Notes under the pieces: model-generated
Databases searched by the model: none
The model's input: the letters and a program-made list of their open reading frames with translations, nothing else
Told to the model about the DNA's origin: nothing
Made by a program: the position numbers and the translations under genes
Part shown: positions 17,633-26,521 of the stretch, one piece after another
Layout of the letters: the number at the start of each line of letters is the position of its first letter
How positions within the stretch are numbered: position 1 is the stretch's first letter
NCBI RefSeq assembly: GCF_900176205.1
Contig: NZ_LT859959.1
Location: forward strand, 3,493,001 to 3,557,000
Length of the DNA: 64,000 nt
From: Bradyrhizobium sp. ORS 285
GTDB lineage: Bacteria; Pseudomonadota; Alphaproteobacteria; Rhizobiales; Xanthobacteraceae
Direction: 5' to 3'

Positions 17633-19093
17633 ATGCCGAACGACGTCTCCCGCCGTGATCTTGCGAAGCTGGCAGGACTGGCTGCCCTCGGGGCGGCCAA
17701 TGCGCCGGCGCAAGCGGAGGAGGCCGTCGTGAGGGATGATGCCAGCCGTCGTTTCCCCGCCGATTTCGTCTGGGGCACGGCCACCTCGTCCTACCAGATC
17801 GAGGGCGGCGCCACCGCCGATGGCCGCGGGCCGTCGATCTGGGACGTGTTCACGCGCATCCAGGGCAACATCGAGGACGCCTCGACCGGCGACATCGCCT
17901 GCGATCACTACAATCGCTACAAGGAGGACGTGCGGCTGATCAAGGAGCTCGGCTGCCGCGCCTATCGCTTCTCGATCGCCTGGCCGCGGCTGTTTCCCGA
18001 TGGCGGGCTGACGCCCAATCCGAAGGGGCTGGACTTCTACAATCGCCTCGTCGACGAGCTGCTCGCCAATGGCATCGCGCCCTATGCGACGCTCTATCAT
18101 TGGGACCTGCCGCAGGCGTTGCAGGACCGCATCGGCGGCTGGCGCTCGGCGGAATCTGCGAAAGCCTTTGCGCATTATGCGGGCTATGTCGCGCAGCACC
18201 TCAGTGATCGCGTGAAGACCATCTTCACCATCAACGAATGCGGCCGGTTCATTCCGTTCGGCTACGGCCTCGGCATCGATGCGCCGGGGCTGAAGCTGCC
18301 GCCGCAGGAGGTCAACCAGGCACGCCATCACGTGGCGCTGGCGCACGGCCTCGCCGTGCAGGCGATCCGCGCCCAGGGGCGGGCCGGCACGCGCGTCGGC
18401 ATGGCCGAGAACATCACGGCGTGCCTGCCGGCGATCGACACCGCGGAGAACATCCGCGCCGCCGAGATCGCGACGCGCGAGATGAATGCCGGCTTCCTCA
18501 ACGTCATCCTCGAGGGCCGCTACACCGAGGGCTTCCTGGCCTGGTCAGGCAAGGACGCGCCTGTGTTCACCGCGGACGAACTGAAAACGATCGCGACGCC
18601 GGTCGATTTCGTCGGCCTCAACATTTATGCCCCGCAGGCTTATGTCGTGGCGTCAGACCGCGCGCCTGGATTCGACGTGCTGCCGATGCCGGCCTCGTTC
18701 CCGCATATGAGTTCGCCGTGGCTGCTGGTCGGGCCGGAGACCGCTTATTGGGTGCCGAAGCTCGCCGCCAAGATCTGGAATCTCAAGACCATCTACATCA
18801 CCGAGAACGGCACCTCGTCGGATGACAAGCTGACGGCCGACGGCAAGGTCCACGACCTCGACCGCGTGATGTATCTGCGCAACTATCTGGCGCAGCTGCA
18901 GCGCGCGACGTCGGAAGGCGTGCCCGTGAAGGGGTATTTCCTGTGGAGCCTGCTCGACAATTTCGAGTGGGTGTTCGGCTACAAGCAGCGGTTCGGCGTC
19001 TATCACGTCGACTTCGACACCCAGGTGCGGACACCGAAGCTGAGCGCCTCCTATTATCGCCATGTCATCACGCGCAATGCCGTGAGCGCCTGA
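17633..19093 (+). CDS. Tat-exported beta-glucosidase, glycoside hydrolase family 1
   Basis: Retaining beta-glycosidase of 486 residues. The GH1 N-terminal signature FPADFVWGTATSSYQIEGG is at about 42-60. The nucleophile is Glu391 in ITENG and the acid/base is Glu202 in TINECGRF. A twin-arginine leader (VSRRDLAKLAGLAALG) precedes the catalytic domain, so the enzyme is predicted to be periplasmic, unlike most bacterial GH1 enzymes. The residue after the acid/base is Cys instead of the usual Pro (NEP). ATG 17633 has GAGG upstream. It stands alone, with no sugar transporter adjoining. Confidence 0.92.
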   Translation: MPNDVSRRDLAKLAGLAALGAANAPAQAEEAVVRDDASRRFPADFVWGTATSSYQIEGGATADGRGPSIWDVFTRIQGNIEDASTGDIACDHYNRYKEDVRLIKELGCRAYRFSIAWPRLFPDGGLTPNPKGLDFYNRLVDELLANGIAPYATLYHWDLPQALQDRIGGWRSAESAKAFAHYAGYVAQHLSDRVKTIFTINECGRFIPFGYGLGIDAPGLKLPPQEVNQARHHVALAHGLAVQAIRAQGRAGTRVGMAENITACLPAIDTAENIRAAEIATREMNAGFLNVILEGRYTEGFLAWSGKDAPVFTADELKTIATPVDFVGLNIYAPQAYVVASDRAPGFDVLPMPASFPHMSSPWLLVGPETAYWVPKLAAKIWNLKTIYITENGTSSDDKLTADGKVHDLDRVMYLRNYLAQLQRATSEGVPVKGYFLWSLLDNFEWVFGYKQRFGVYHVDFDTQVRTPKLSASYYRHVITRNAVSA

Positions 19094-19266
19094 GTGCGCC
19101 ACCGGAGCGCGATAACCTCGCCTGGTCCTCGCGCTGAAATTGCGCAGCGATGGTGCGGAAGGCACACCACGTGCGGCGATTTTGCGCGAGCGAAGATTTG
19201 AAGGAGAAAGGTCAGCCGAATTGACGTAGACGGTGACAGCGTGATCCACAAGTGAGACCGTTGTCC

Positions 19267-20193
19267 ATGTCAGTATCTGTCGTTCGTTCGCCTGTCGGCC
19301 GTGTGTGCGCTGGCGTTCTGTTCTGTGTTCTCGGCGCGATCGGGAGCTCTGCCAGCGCGCAGAGCGATGCGGCCAAACCCGCCACGGAGCAGCCCGCGGT
19401 TACAGCCGACAAGCCCGCTGAGGCCGAGCCGAAGCCCGCGGCTATCGAGGCCAAGCCGGCAGAGCAGGCGGCCGAAAAGCCGGCCGCTGCCGCAGTGGAG
19501 CCGGAGAAGGCAGCGGACAAGCCCGCTGAGCCAGCTGCACCGGCCGAGAAGGCGACAGCCGAGAAGCCGGCGTCGACCGAGAGCGCCGCTGAGACCAAGC
19601 CGAGCGAATCCAAGGACGAGGCCAAAGCTGCGCCGAAGTCAGAGCCAAACTCCTCTGAGGCCAAGTCCGAGACCCCGTCTGAGCCCAAGCCTGAATTGAA
19701 GGCCGAGCCGAGGCCGGAGACCAAGCCTGAGTCGGACGCAAGCCAGAAGCCGGCTGTCACCGAGGCGAAGCCTGCGGATCCCGTAGCCCCGGCGCCCGCC
19801 GCTGCCAAGGATGCGCCCGCGCCTGAAAAGGCCGAGGCAAAGTCCGCCGAGAAGGCCGCCGAAAGCAGCAAGCCTGTCGCCGCTCCGGCCGAGACCAAGA
19901 AGGCCGAACCGACGATCGCGGCTCCCGCTGCAGTCACCCCGCCAGCCGCACCGCAGAAGGCCGGCGCGAAGCATGACGCTGCCGGCGCGTCGGACAAGGC
20001 CGAGAAGCATCGTCATCGCGAGCATGCCCACGAGGACGACAAGCCCGCCAGGCACAAGCATCGCGCCAAGGCCAAGAGTGAGAAGAAGCACCACGCGCGG
20101 CGCAGCGGCCGTGACTGCAAGAGCTTCCGCACCTATGACGCCGAGAACGGCACGTACCACGGCTATGACGGCCGGGTGCATCGCTGCTCGTAA
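19267..20193 (+). CDS. Secreted Ala/Lys/Glu/Pro-rich protein with C-terminal BA14K-like motif
   Basis: The 308-residue product has a signal peptide (about 1-35, cleaved after SASAQ), then about 220 residues of low complexity built from A, K, E and P, then a His/Lys-rich basic stretch (KHRHREHAHEDDKPARHKHR). A compact C-terminal segment follows: CKSFRTYDAENGTYHGYDG then RVHRCS. That last segment matches the BA14K-type motif of rhizobial and Brucella envelope proteins (CxxRYRSYDP.TGTYxGYDGxxHxC), with two cysteines at its ends. Predicted periplasmic or surface-exposed. GTG 19252 is an alternative start; ATG 19267 is preferred because it leads directly into the signal peptide. Confidence 0.75.
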   Translation: MSVSVVRSPVGRVCAGVLFCVLGAIGSSASAQSDAAKPATEQPAVTADKPAEAEPKPAAIEAKPAEQAAEKPAAAAVEPEKAADKPAEPAAPAEKATAEKPASTESAAETKPSESKDEAKAAPKSEPNSSEAKSETPSEPKPELKAEPRPETKPESDASQKPAVTEAKPADPVAPAPAAAKDAPAPEKAEAKSAEKAAESSKPVAAPAETKKAEPTIAAPAAVTPPAAPQKAGAKHDAAGASDKAEKHRHREHAHEDDKPARHKHRAKAKSEKKHHARRSGRDCKSFRTYDAENGTYHGYDGRVHRCS

Positions 20194-20207
20194 CGAGCAG
20201 ATCGCGT

Positions 20208-20231
20208 CGGCAGCGGCGATGTCCGCTGCCG
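20208..20231. terminator. Hairpin between convergent genes
   Basis: CGGCAGCGG (20208-20216) and CCGCTGCCG (20223-20231) form a perfect 9-bp stem with a 6-base loop, in the 48-base gap between two genes that converge. There is no T-run on either side, so it is probably a bidirectional terminator of low strength or an mRNA end-protecting hairpin. Confidence 0.45.
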
Positions 20232-20241
20232 ATCGCCCCGA

Positions 20242-21066
20242 TCAGCGCGGCAGCGGCGACTGGATGCCCGAAGTGTTGCGGGTCAGGAACGTTCCGATCG
20301 TCGATCCCTGCTGCTGGGGCTGCGGCCGGGCCAGTCCGGTCGTGGTCCGCTGCTGCGGCGTCACGATGATCTGCTGCGGCGAGCCCGCCGGCACGGCCGC
20401 GCCGCGCGCCTGCGCGGCCTGGGTCGACATCCGCGACACCAGCCGCATCAGCTGGTCCTGACCAGCCTGCAGCTGTTCGATCGCACGGGTATGATCGCGG
20501 CTGGCCTGATCCTGCGTGCTCTTGATCTGCTCGATGCCCTGCTGCAGCTCGGCGATATCGCGCGCCATGCGTTGCATCAGATTGCCAGGGCTGCCGCTGG
20601 TAGCGTCCTCGCTGCCGCGCAACGAGGCATTCGACATCATGCCGTCTTCGTTGCCCTGCTGCTGCTGTCCCGACGCCTCCTCCTGTGAGGTCTCGCTGGA
20701 GCCGGGCATCCAGCGGTCCATCAGTGACGATCCGGCGTCGCGCTGCGACCACGCCACGGAGCCGCCGACCAGCAGCACCAGCAATGCGAGACCGACCGCG
20801 TTGCGCCCGCGCAGCTTGCTCAGCGGCGCCTTCACGCGCGCCCAACGGCTGCGCTCCACCCCTGCCGCGTCGCTCGTGCTCGCAGCGGCGGCGGCATCGG
20901 CTGCGACGCCGGGCTTCTCGATCGCCGCCAGCCGCGTGTCGATCCGGGTCAGTACCTCACGCAGGACCCGGCGGTACAGCTGATCGTAACTGGTCTTCTC
21001 CGGCTTTTCCGGAGCGAGCCCGATTTCGCCCGGATCGATCTGTTGCACGTTCTGTGTGGACTGCAT
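20242..21066 (-). CDS. Single-span membrane protein with coiled coil (paralogue A)
   Basis: Function unknown. The 274-residue product has a short N-terminal cytoplasmic domain (IDPGEIGLAPEK ... LYRRVLREVLTRIDTRLAAIE), a single membrane helix at about 88-108 (VGLALLVLLVGGSVAW), a disordered Gln/Ser-rich linker, and a coiled coil (DIAELQQGIEQIKSTQDQAS ... AIEQLQAGQDQL) before a Pro/Gln/Thr-rich tail. The N-terminal block and the coiled coil are closely matched by the protein at 26522-27355. ATG 21066 is chosen because the paralogue starts at the equivalent place. Probable location is the inner membrane with the coiled coil outside. No family name can be given. Confidence 0.75.
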   Translation of the reverse strand: MQSTQNVQQIDPGEIGLAPEKPEKTSYDQLYRRVLREVLTRIDTRLAAIEKPGVAADAAAAASTSDAAGVERSRWARVKAPLSKLRGRNAVGLALLVLLVGGSVAWSQRDAGSSLMDRWMPGSSETSQEEASGQQQQGNEDGMMSNASLRGSEDATSGSPGNLMQRMARDIAELQQGIEQIKSTQDQASRDHTRAIEQLQAGQDQLMRLVSRMSTQAAQARGAAVPAGSPQQIIVTPQQRTTTGLARPQPQQQGSTIGTFLTRNTSGIQSPLPR

Positions 21067-21891
21067 TGGTGATCCCCAAACCCTGTACGCCCGCCGCCGA
21101 CGCTGTTTTGTCTTTGAATTTTCAAACGTGACTCGACCCGCCGCTTTGGCCGAAAGCAAGACAGCGTCGTGACGAGGAGGGGGCCATTTCGGACAATCTT
21201 CCCTTGGCCGCAGGGCTTGCGGATCAAGCGGGGAGGGAGAAGGGCCGAGTCCTTGCATGGTTGCAAGCGATCACGGTAGCATTCGACCTATCTTCTCGGG
21301 CTGAAGGCTTGGGGCTGGTGAGAGCCTGGGGTGCTATCGAGCGCGCCGCGCTTGGAGCAATATGTGTGATCTCATCTGTTCTCGTGCAGGCGCGCCGGCC
21401 GATGAGAGGGCGCAAGGCGGAGTTGATGGCGGTCTGGCTGGCTGCGAGCCAGACCCGCTTGAAGCTTCCCGCCAACTACCTCTTCGTGCCGAAGAACGAG
21501 GGCCTCCGGGTGCTTCGGGCTGGCGGCAACGTCGTGAACGTATCTCGCGCTCGCGGCACTTCTCGTGTCATGACCTACGACGTGCGTGAGATGCTCAGCC
21601 ACGTACGACCAACTGGCTGAGAGCTGTTTCTGCTGCGCTGGCATTGAGCTCTTCTGATATCGTCCGCTGAACGGAAATTAGTTCCGCTCCCTTCGAGGAA
21701 ATACGCTGCAACGCGGCAGATTGACTGCGTAGCAGCGCTGCTGCGCTGCGGGACTTTCACCAGTCATGAGCTGAGCGCGCCATCACAATGCGCTGAACGC
21801 AGAGCAGGAGTTAGCGTGTGCTCTTGCTCGCTGGCATGTGGGAGACCAAAGTCCAGCTGCCCGTCAGAGGCATAAGGAATCGGGAGGTCTC
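21067..21891. other. 825-base stretch without a supported gene
   Basis: The part next to paralogue A (about 21140-21195) resembles the sequence upstream of paralogue B (about 27417-27475), read in the same sense: both have TTTGRCC, AAGAC and an AGGGG-CATTTCG-like block, so it is probably the old promoter region. An open frame at 21414-21620 (68 codons from ATG) has no recognisable product and no good ribosome site. CGGAA-ATTAG-TTCCG near 21675 is a short dyad. The last part is the leader of the ABC transporter operon. Confidence 0.5.
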
Positions 21892-23124
21892 ATGTTGTCG
21901 CTCAAGTCATTCTTGCTTGCGAGCTGCGCCACTGCGCTCATGTCTTCGGCCGCGTGGGCCGCTGATCCGATCAAGATCGGCGTCATCGCGGAAGCTCAAG
22001 CGGTTGCCGGCTCGTCGATTGCCCCCGCCGCGCAGCTGGCCGCGGAGGAGATCAATGCGAAGGGTGGCGTCGACGGGCGCAAGATCGAGATCGTCGTCTA
22101 CGACAACCATTCATCCTCGGCCGAGTCGGTGCGTGCCTTCCAGCGCGCCGTCAGCGAGGACAAGGTCAACGCGGTCATCGCCAGCTACATCTCTGAGGTC
22201 GTGCTGGCGCTGGAGCCATGGGCAGGGCGCCTCAAGACGCTGATGATCACGCCCGGCGCGGCGTCCGATGTCATCACCCAGAACATCGCCAAGAATTACG
22301 ACCAGCTCAAATACACCTTCCACGGCTATCTGACCTCGACCTCGCTCGCCGGCCTGGTCTGCGACGCGGCCAAGGACCTGTTGGTCGAGCCCTATAAGAT
22401 GAAGACCGCTGTCATCATGAGCGAGGACGCGGCGTGGACGACGCCGCTCGATGCCGGGTACGAAAAGTGCTTGCCCGAGATCGGCGTCAAGGTTGTCGAC
22501 CACATCCGGATGTCGCCCGACACCACCGACTTCACTCCGATCTTCAACAAGATCGAGGCGCTCAAGCCGGACGTGATGATCACCGGCATCTCCCATGTCG
22601 GCACCCAGCCGACGGTGCAGTGGAAGAGCCAGCAGGTGCCGATCCCGATGTTCGGCATCTCCTCGCAGGCCACCAATTCGACGTTCTGGAAAGACACCAA
22701 CGGCGCGGTCGAGGGCGTGATGTTCAACGCCGTTTCGGGCCCGGGCGTGGCGGTGACGCCGAAGACGCTGCCCTTCGTCGATGCCTATCAGAAGAAGTTC
22801 GGCAACATCCCGTCCTATGCCGGCTACACCTCCTATGATGACGTCTACATGATCGCAGATGCCATCCATCGCGCCGGCGGCACCGATCCCGACAAGATGG
22901 TCGAGGCGATGGAAGCGACCGACTATGTCGGCACGATCGGCCGCGTGTCGTTCAAGCCGAAGGGGGATCCGAACCCGCATGCGCTTCGCACCGGCAAGGG
23001 CTACATCACCGGGCTGATGCTGCAATGGCAGAACGGCAAGCAGGTCAATGTCTGGCCCAAGGAGCTCGCCGCTGGCACCGTCACGTGGCCGTCCTTCATC
23101 AAGCTCAAGGCGGCCAGCAACTGA
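21892..23124 (+). CDS. Branched-chain amino acid-type ABC transporter substrate-binding protein
   Basis: Periplasmic binding protein of the LivJ/LivK (type I fold) family, 410 residues, with a Sec signal peptide ending at AAWAADPIKIGVI. Conserved segments are AAQLAAEEINAKGGVDGRKI and YTSYDDVYMIADAI. The ligand cannot be predicted: Liv-type systems of rhizobia import amino acids, amides, urea or aromatic compounds. ATG 21892 has GGGAGG at an ideal distance, and the upstream frame gives no similarity. First gene of a four-gene operon. A hairpin terminator right after it probably raises its expression over the membrane genes. Confidence 0.92.
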   Translation: MLSLKSFLLASCATALMSSAAWAADPIKIGVIAEAQAVAGSSIAPAAQLAAEEINAKGGVDGRKIEIVVYDNHSSSAESVRAFQRAVSEDKVNAVIASYISEVVLALEPWAGRLKTLMITPGAASDVITQNIAKNYDQLKYTFHGYLTSTSLAGLVCDAAKDLLVEPYKMKTAVIMSEDAAWTTPLDAGYEKCLPEIGVKVVDHIRMSPDTTDFTPIFNKIEALKPDVMITGISHVGTQPTVQWKSQQVPIPMFGISSQATNSTFWKDTNGAVEGVMFNAVSGPGVAVTPKTLPFVDAYQKKFGNIPSYAGYTSYDDVYMIADAIHRAGGTDPDKMVEAMEATDYVGTIGRVSFKPKGDPNPHALRTGKGYITGLMLQWQNGKQVNVWPKELAAGTVTWPSFIKLKAASN

Positions 23125-23133
23125 GACATCACG

Positions 23134-23164
23134 GGGCCGCCCCGCAAGGGCGGCCCATTTTCTT
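23134..23164 (+). terminator. Intrinsic terminator/attenuator after the binding-protein gene
   Basis: GGGCCGCCC (23134-23142), a 5-base loop and GGGCGGCCC (23148-23156) form a 9-bp GC stem followed by ATTTTCTT. It sits 10 bases after the binding-protein stop and 33 before the permease, the usual place for partial termination that keeps the binding protein in excess. Confidence 0.8.
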
Positions 23165-23196
23165 GGTGCCTCGGTTGACGCTTGGATCCATTCTCA

Positions 23197-24072
23197 ATGC
23201 TTTTCTGGCAGATCTTGATTGATGGCTTCGCCATCAGCGCTCTCTATGCGCTTGGCGCGACCGGCTTCACGCTGATTTTCGGCGTCTCCGGCGTGCTCAA
23301 CCTCTCCCACGGCGCCATCATGGTCGGTGCCGCCGTTGCAGCCTGGGCCGCCGCCGGCGAGCTGGGCGTGGGCCCCTATACGGGCGCGCTCATCGGCGTC
23401 CTCGCCGGCATGATCCTGGCCTTCGCCACCTACTTCATCGCCGTCCGGCCGATTCAGCGCTCCAAGGCGATCGCGGAATCGGAAAAGGAGATCTTCATCC
23501 TGACCGCGACGCTGCTCTGGGGCATCATCATCCAGGAAGCGATCGCGTATCTCTTCACCAATAACGCCAAGACGGTGTTGCCGATCGTCGAGGGCGTCGT
23601 CACGGTGTTCGGCGTGCGGACGCCGCGCAACGAATATTTCACGGCCGTGATCTGCTGGGTCGCGATCGGGTTGCTGTGGCTGCTGGTCAATCGCACGCGG
23701 CGCGGCAAGTCGGTTATGGCGGCGTCGATGAACCCGCGTGGCGTCACTTTGCTGGGCATCGAGCTGTCGTCGATCTATCTCACGGTATGGGCGATCTACG
23801 GCCTGCTAGCAGGCGTCGCAGGCATACTGCTTGGCATGTTCCTAGGGGTCAGCTCCTACAGCGTCGGACCGCTGACGGCGAGCGCGTTCTCCATCGTCGT
23901 CCTCGGCGGCCTCGGCAGTGTCTCCGGCTCGCTGATCGCGGCCTATGTCGTCGGCTATCTCGAGACCGGAACCGCCTATTTGATTTCACCGGCCTACCGA
24001 ACGATCCCCGCGCTCTTGCTGCTGGTGGTCGTCATGTATCTTCGCCCGCAAGGGCTGTTCGGACGGAGGTGA
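23197..24072 (+). CDS. ABC transporter permease, LivH type
   Basis: Inner-membrane permease of 291 residues with about eight hydrophobic segments and the LivH signatures LYALGATGFTLIFGVSGVLN and LSHGAIMVG near the N-terminus and a VLGGLGSVSGSLIAA-like coupling loop near residue 240. It forms a heterodimer with the next permease. ATG 23197 (MLFWQILIDGF) fits the family start; TTG 23182 in the same frame is less likely. The stop lies two bases before the next start, so it is coupled. Confidence 0.9.
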   Translation: MLFWQILIDGFAISALYALGATGFTLIFGVSGVLNLSHGAIMVGAAVAAWAAAGELGVGPYTGALIGVLAGMILAFATYFIAVRPIQRSKAIAESEKEIFILTATLLWGIIIQEAIAYLFTNNAKTVLPIVEGVVTVFGVRTPRNEYFTAVICWVAIGLLWLLVNRTRRGKSVMAASMNPRGVTLLGIELSSIYLTVWAIYGLLAGVAGILLGMFLGVSSYSVGPLTASAFSIVVLGGLGSVSGSLIAAYVVGYLETGTAYLISPAYRTIPALLLLVVVMYLRPQGLFGRR

Positions 24073-24074
24073 GC

Positions 24075-25004
24075 ATGCCCGCATTCGTCTCCTCCCGGCT
24101 GTTCTGGATCGGCGCGCTCACCGTGATCGTCGCTTTGGTGCTGCCGACCTACGTCTCCGGCTACGTCCTCGGGCTGTTGACGGTCGCGTACTATACGGCC
24201 GTGTTCGCAATGTCCTGGGACCTGCTGTTCGGCTTTGCCGGCGAGGTCAATTTCGGCCCGACCTTCCTGATCGGCGTCGGCGCCTATACGGCCGGCATTC
24301 TCGACGCGCATTACTCGCCGGGACTGTCGATCTGGATCTGCATCGCAGCGGGCGCGCTGGCTGCGGTCGTCGGCGGCGTGATCCTGGCATTGCCGGCGCT
24401 GCGCGTCAGCGGGCCGTATTTCGGCCTGACGACGTTGGTCGCCGTGCTGATGCTGCAGAACTTCATCGTGGTCGCGGCCGGGCTGACGGGCGGCGAGATC
24501 GGACTCGCCGTGCCCGACGTGATCTCGATCGATGCCAAGACCAACTACTGGATCGCGCTCGGCTTCATGATGGTGTCGGGCGCGATCCTGTTCGGGCTGT
24601 CGCGCAGCGCGATCGGCCTGATCCTGCAGGCGAGCGGCCAGGACAAGATCCAGGCCGGCGCGCTCGGCTTCAACGTCACCAAGCACAAGCTGGCGGCGTT
24701 CGTCGTCAGCGCGTTCTTCTCCGGGCTCGCCGGCGCACTGATGGTGTTCTACATGGGCACGGCCTCGGTCTCGACCTTCGTCGATGTCGGCGTCGGCGTG
24801 CAGATCATCATCGCGGCGGTGCTCGGCGGAAGGCGCACCGTCATTGGCGCCGCGATCGGCGCGATCTTCCTGATCGGCATGGGCGAGCTGCTGCGGCCGC
24901 TCGGCGAGCTCGCCACGCTGATCGTCTCGGTGATCGCGCTGGTGGTGATCCTGTTCTTCCCCGACGGCTTCCTCGGCATCATCAGGGGAGGGGCCAAAGC
25001 ATGA
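24075..25004 (+). CDS. ABC transporter permease, LivM type
   Basis: Second permease, 309 residues, with multiple membrane helices and LivM signatures: SWDLLFGFAGEVNFGPTFLI, LPALRVSGPYFGLTTLV and a C-terminal FFPDGFLGII. ATG 24075 follows GGAGGTGAGC. The stop codon overlaps the start of the ATPase gene by four bases (ATGA). In standard LivM proteins the loop carries S-G-x-x-F-x-A-x-G; the same loop here reads FGPTFLIGVGAYTAG, within family variation. Confidence 0.9.
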   Translation: MPAFVSSRLFWIGALTVIVALVLPTYVSGYVLGLLTVAYYTAVFAMSWDLLFGFAGEVNFGPTFLIGVGAYTAGILDAHYSPGLSIWICIAAGALAAVVGGVILALPALRVSGPYFGLTTLVAVLMLQNFIVVAAGLTGGEIGLAVPDVISIDAKTNYWIALGFMMVSGAILFGLSRSAIGLILQASGQDKIQAGALGFNVTKHKLAAFVVSAFFSGLAGALMVFYMGTASVSTFVDVGVGVQIIIAAVLGGRRTVIGAAIGAIFLIGMGELLRPLGELATLIVSVIALVVILFFPDGFLGIIRGGAKA

Positions 25005-26470
25005 GCGGCGCTCCGATGCTGGAGGTCAACGGCCTCACCAAGCGTTTCGGCGGCCTTGTCGCCGTCAAGAATCTGAGCTTCTCGATCAGTCCCGGCGAGA
25101 TCCTCGGCCTGATCGGACCGAACGGCTCGGGCAAGTCGACCGCGATGAAGAGCGTGATGGGCGTGGAGCGGCCAACCGCGGGCTCGGTGAAGCTCGACGG
25201 CGTCGAGCTGGCCGGCCAGCCGTCGCATCGCATCGCGCGCATGGGCGTCGGCCTCGTGTTTCAGCATTCGCGGCCCTTGGCGCGCCAGACCGTGCTGGAG
25301 AACATCAAGGTCGCGCTGCTGCCGGACAAGCTGACCCGGCTGTTCGCCGACAAGGATGTCGACGCGCGTGCACGCGCCATCGCCGAGCGCGTCGGTCTCG
25401 GCGGCGTCATCGACCGGCGACCTCCGACGCTGGCCTTCGCCGATCTGCGCCGGCTGGAGCTTGCCAAGGCGGTCGCGCGCAGCCCGAAGCTGGTGCTGGT
25501 CGATGAACCTTTTGCCGGACTAACAGCATCGGAAGTCGCGGACTTTTCCAACCTCATCCGCGAATTCCGTGATGACGGCCGCGCGGTGCTACTGGTCGAT
25601 CACAACGTCAAGAGCGTGTCGGCGCTGGTCGACCGCGTGCTGGCGATGTATCTCGGCGAGAAGATCGCCGAGGGCAGGGCGACCGAGGTGATGCAGGACA
25701 AGACCGTGCGCCGGGTCTATCTCGGTGGCGCGCTGGTCTCGACCGCGCGGCCCGAGGCCAGCTTCAAGGACGTCACGCCGGCGCTGCAGGTCGACAAGGT
25801 CGGCGTGCTCTATGGCAAGGCGCAGGCGCTGCAGGACGTCTCGTTGCACGTCCACGAAGGCGAGTTCGTCTCGGTCGTCGGCCTCAACGGCGCCGGCAAG
25901 ACGACGCTGTTCAACGCGATCTCGGGCCTCGTGCCGTATTCCGGCGCGGTCAAATGGGCAGGGCGCAATCTCGCCGGCGGCACGGCGGCGCAGATCGCGC
26001 GTGACGGCATCGTGCAGTGCCCGGAGACGCGCGAATTGTTCGGCGACATGACGGTGCGCGAGAACCTCGAGCTCGGCGGCAACGCGTTGTCCGACGCCGA
26101 GCGTGGCGAGCGTTTGGAATGGCTGTTCGGCCTGTTTCCGATTCTCAAATCGAGGCAGCCGCAGCTGGCGCGGACGCTGTCCGGCGGCGAGCAGCAGATG
26201 CTGGCGATCGCGCGCGCGTTGATGATGAAGCCGAAGCTCTTGATCCTCGACGAGCCCACGCTCGGACTCGCGCCGGTCATCCTGGAGACGCTGTCCAAGG
26301 CGCTCGATCGTCTGCGTGAGACTACGAAGATCACGGTGCTGCTCGGCGAGCAGAACGTCACCTTCGCGCTCCCGCACGCCGACCGCGTCTACGTGCTCGA
26401 TCACGCCAAGATCGTCTGGGAAGGGCCGCCGGACCGCTTCGAGGCCGAGGCTGCGGCGAACTATCTGTGA
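25001..26470 (+). CDS. Fused LivG-LivF ATP-binding protein
   Basis: One polypeptide of 489 residues holds both ATPase domains that are normally separate LivG and LivF. Domain 1 (about 5-235) has Walker A GPNGSGKST, Q-loop VFQH, Walker B VLVDEP and H-loop DHN. Its signature, normally LSYGxQRRLEIARA, is LAFADLRRLELAKA, so the Ser-Gly-Gly core is lost. Domain 2 (about 255-489) has Walker A GLNGAGKTT, signature LSGGEQQMLAIARAL and Walker B LLILDEP, all canonical. The fusion fixes a 1:1 heterodimer, and one of the two ATP sites is probably degenerate. It overlaps the permease gene and ends the operon. Confidence 0.92.
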   Translation: MSGAPMLEVNGLTKRFGGLVAVKNLSFSISPGEILGLIGPNGSGKSTAMKSVMGVERPTAGSVKLDGVELAGQPSHRIARMGVGLVFQHSRPLARQTVLENIKVALLPDKLTRLFADKDVDARARAIAERVGLGGVIDRRPPTLAFADLRRLELAKAVARSPKLVLVDEPFAGLTASEVADFSNLIREFRDDGRAVLLVDHNVKSVSALVDRVLAMYLGEKIAEGRATEVMQDKTVRRVYLGGALVSTARPEASFKDVTPALQVDKVGVLYGKAQALQDVSLHVHEGEFVSVVGLNGAGKTTLFNAISGLVPYSGAVKWAGRNLAGGTAAQIARDGIVQCPETRELFGDMTVRENLELGGNALSDAERGERLEWLFGLFPILKSRQPQLARTLSGGEQQMLAIARALMMKPKLLILDEPTLGLAPVILETLSKALDRLRETTKITVLLGEQNVTFALPHADRVYVLDHAKIVWEGPPDRFEAEAAANYL

Positions 26471-26476
26471 GAGCAG

Positions 26477-26503
26477 GGGCAGGGAGCAGGGGGCGCCCTG
26501 CCC
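26477..26503. terminator. Hairpin after the ABC operon, facing paralogue B
   Basis: GGGCAGGG (26477-26484) pairs with CCCTGCCC (26496-26503) across an 11-base loop, in the 51-base gap between the ABC operon and the convergent gene. No T-run is present. A weak bidirectional terminator is likely. Confidence 0.35.
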
Positions 26504-26521
26504 GAACCATGAGATCAGACG

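Noticed and set aside
21414..21620. Small ORF with 68 codons in the gap before the Liv operon
   Set aside because: No recognisable product, no good ribosome site and no support on either strand; kept only as a note in the intergenic entry.
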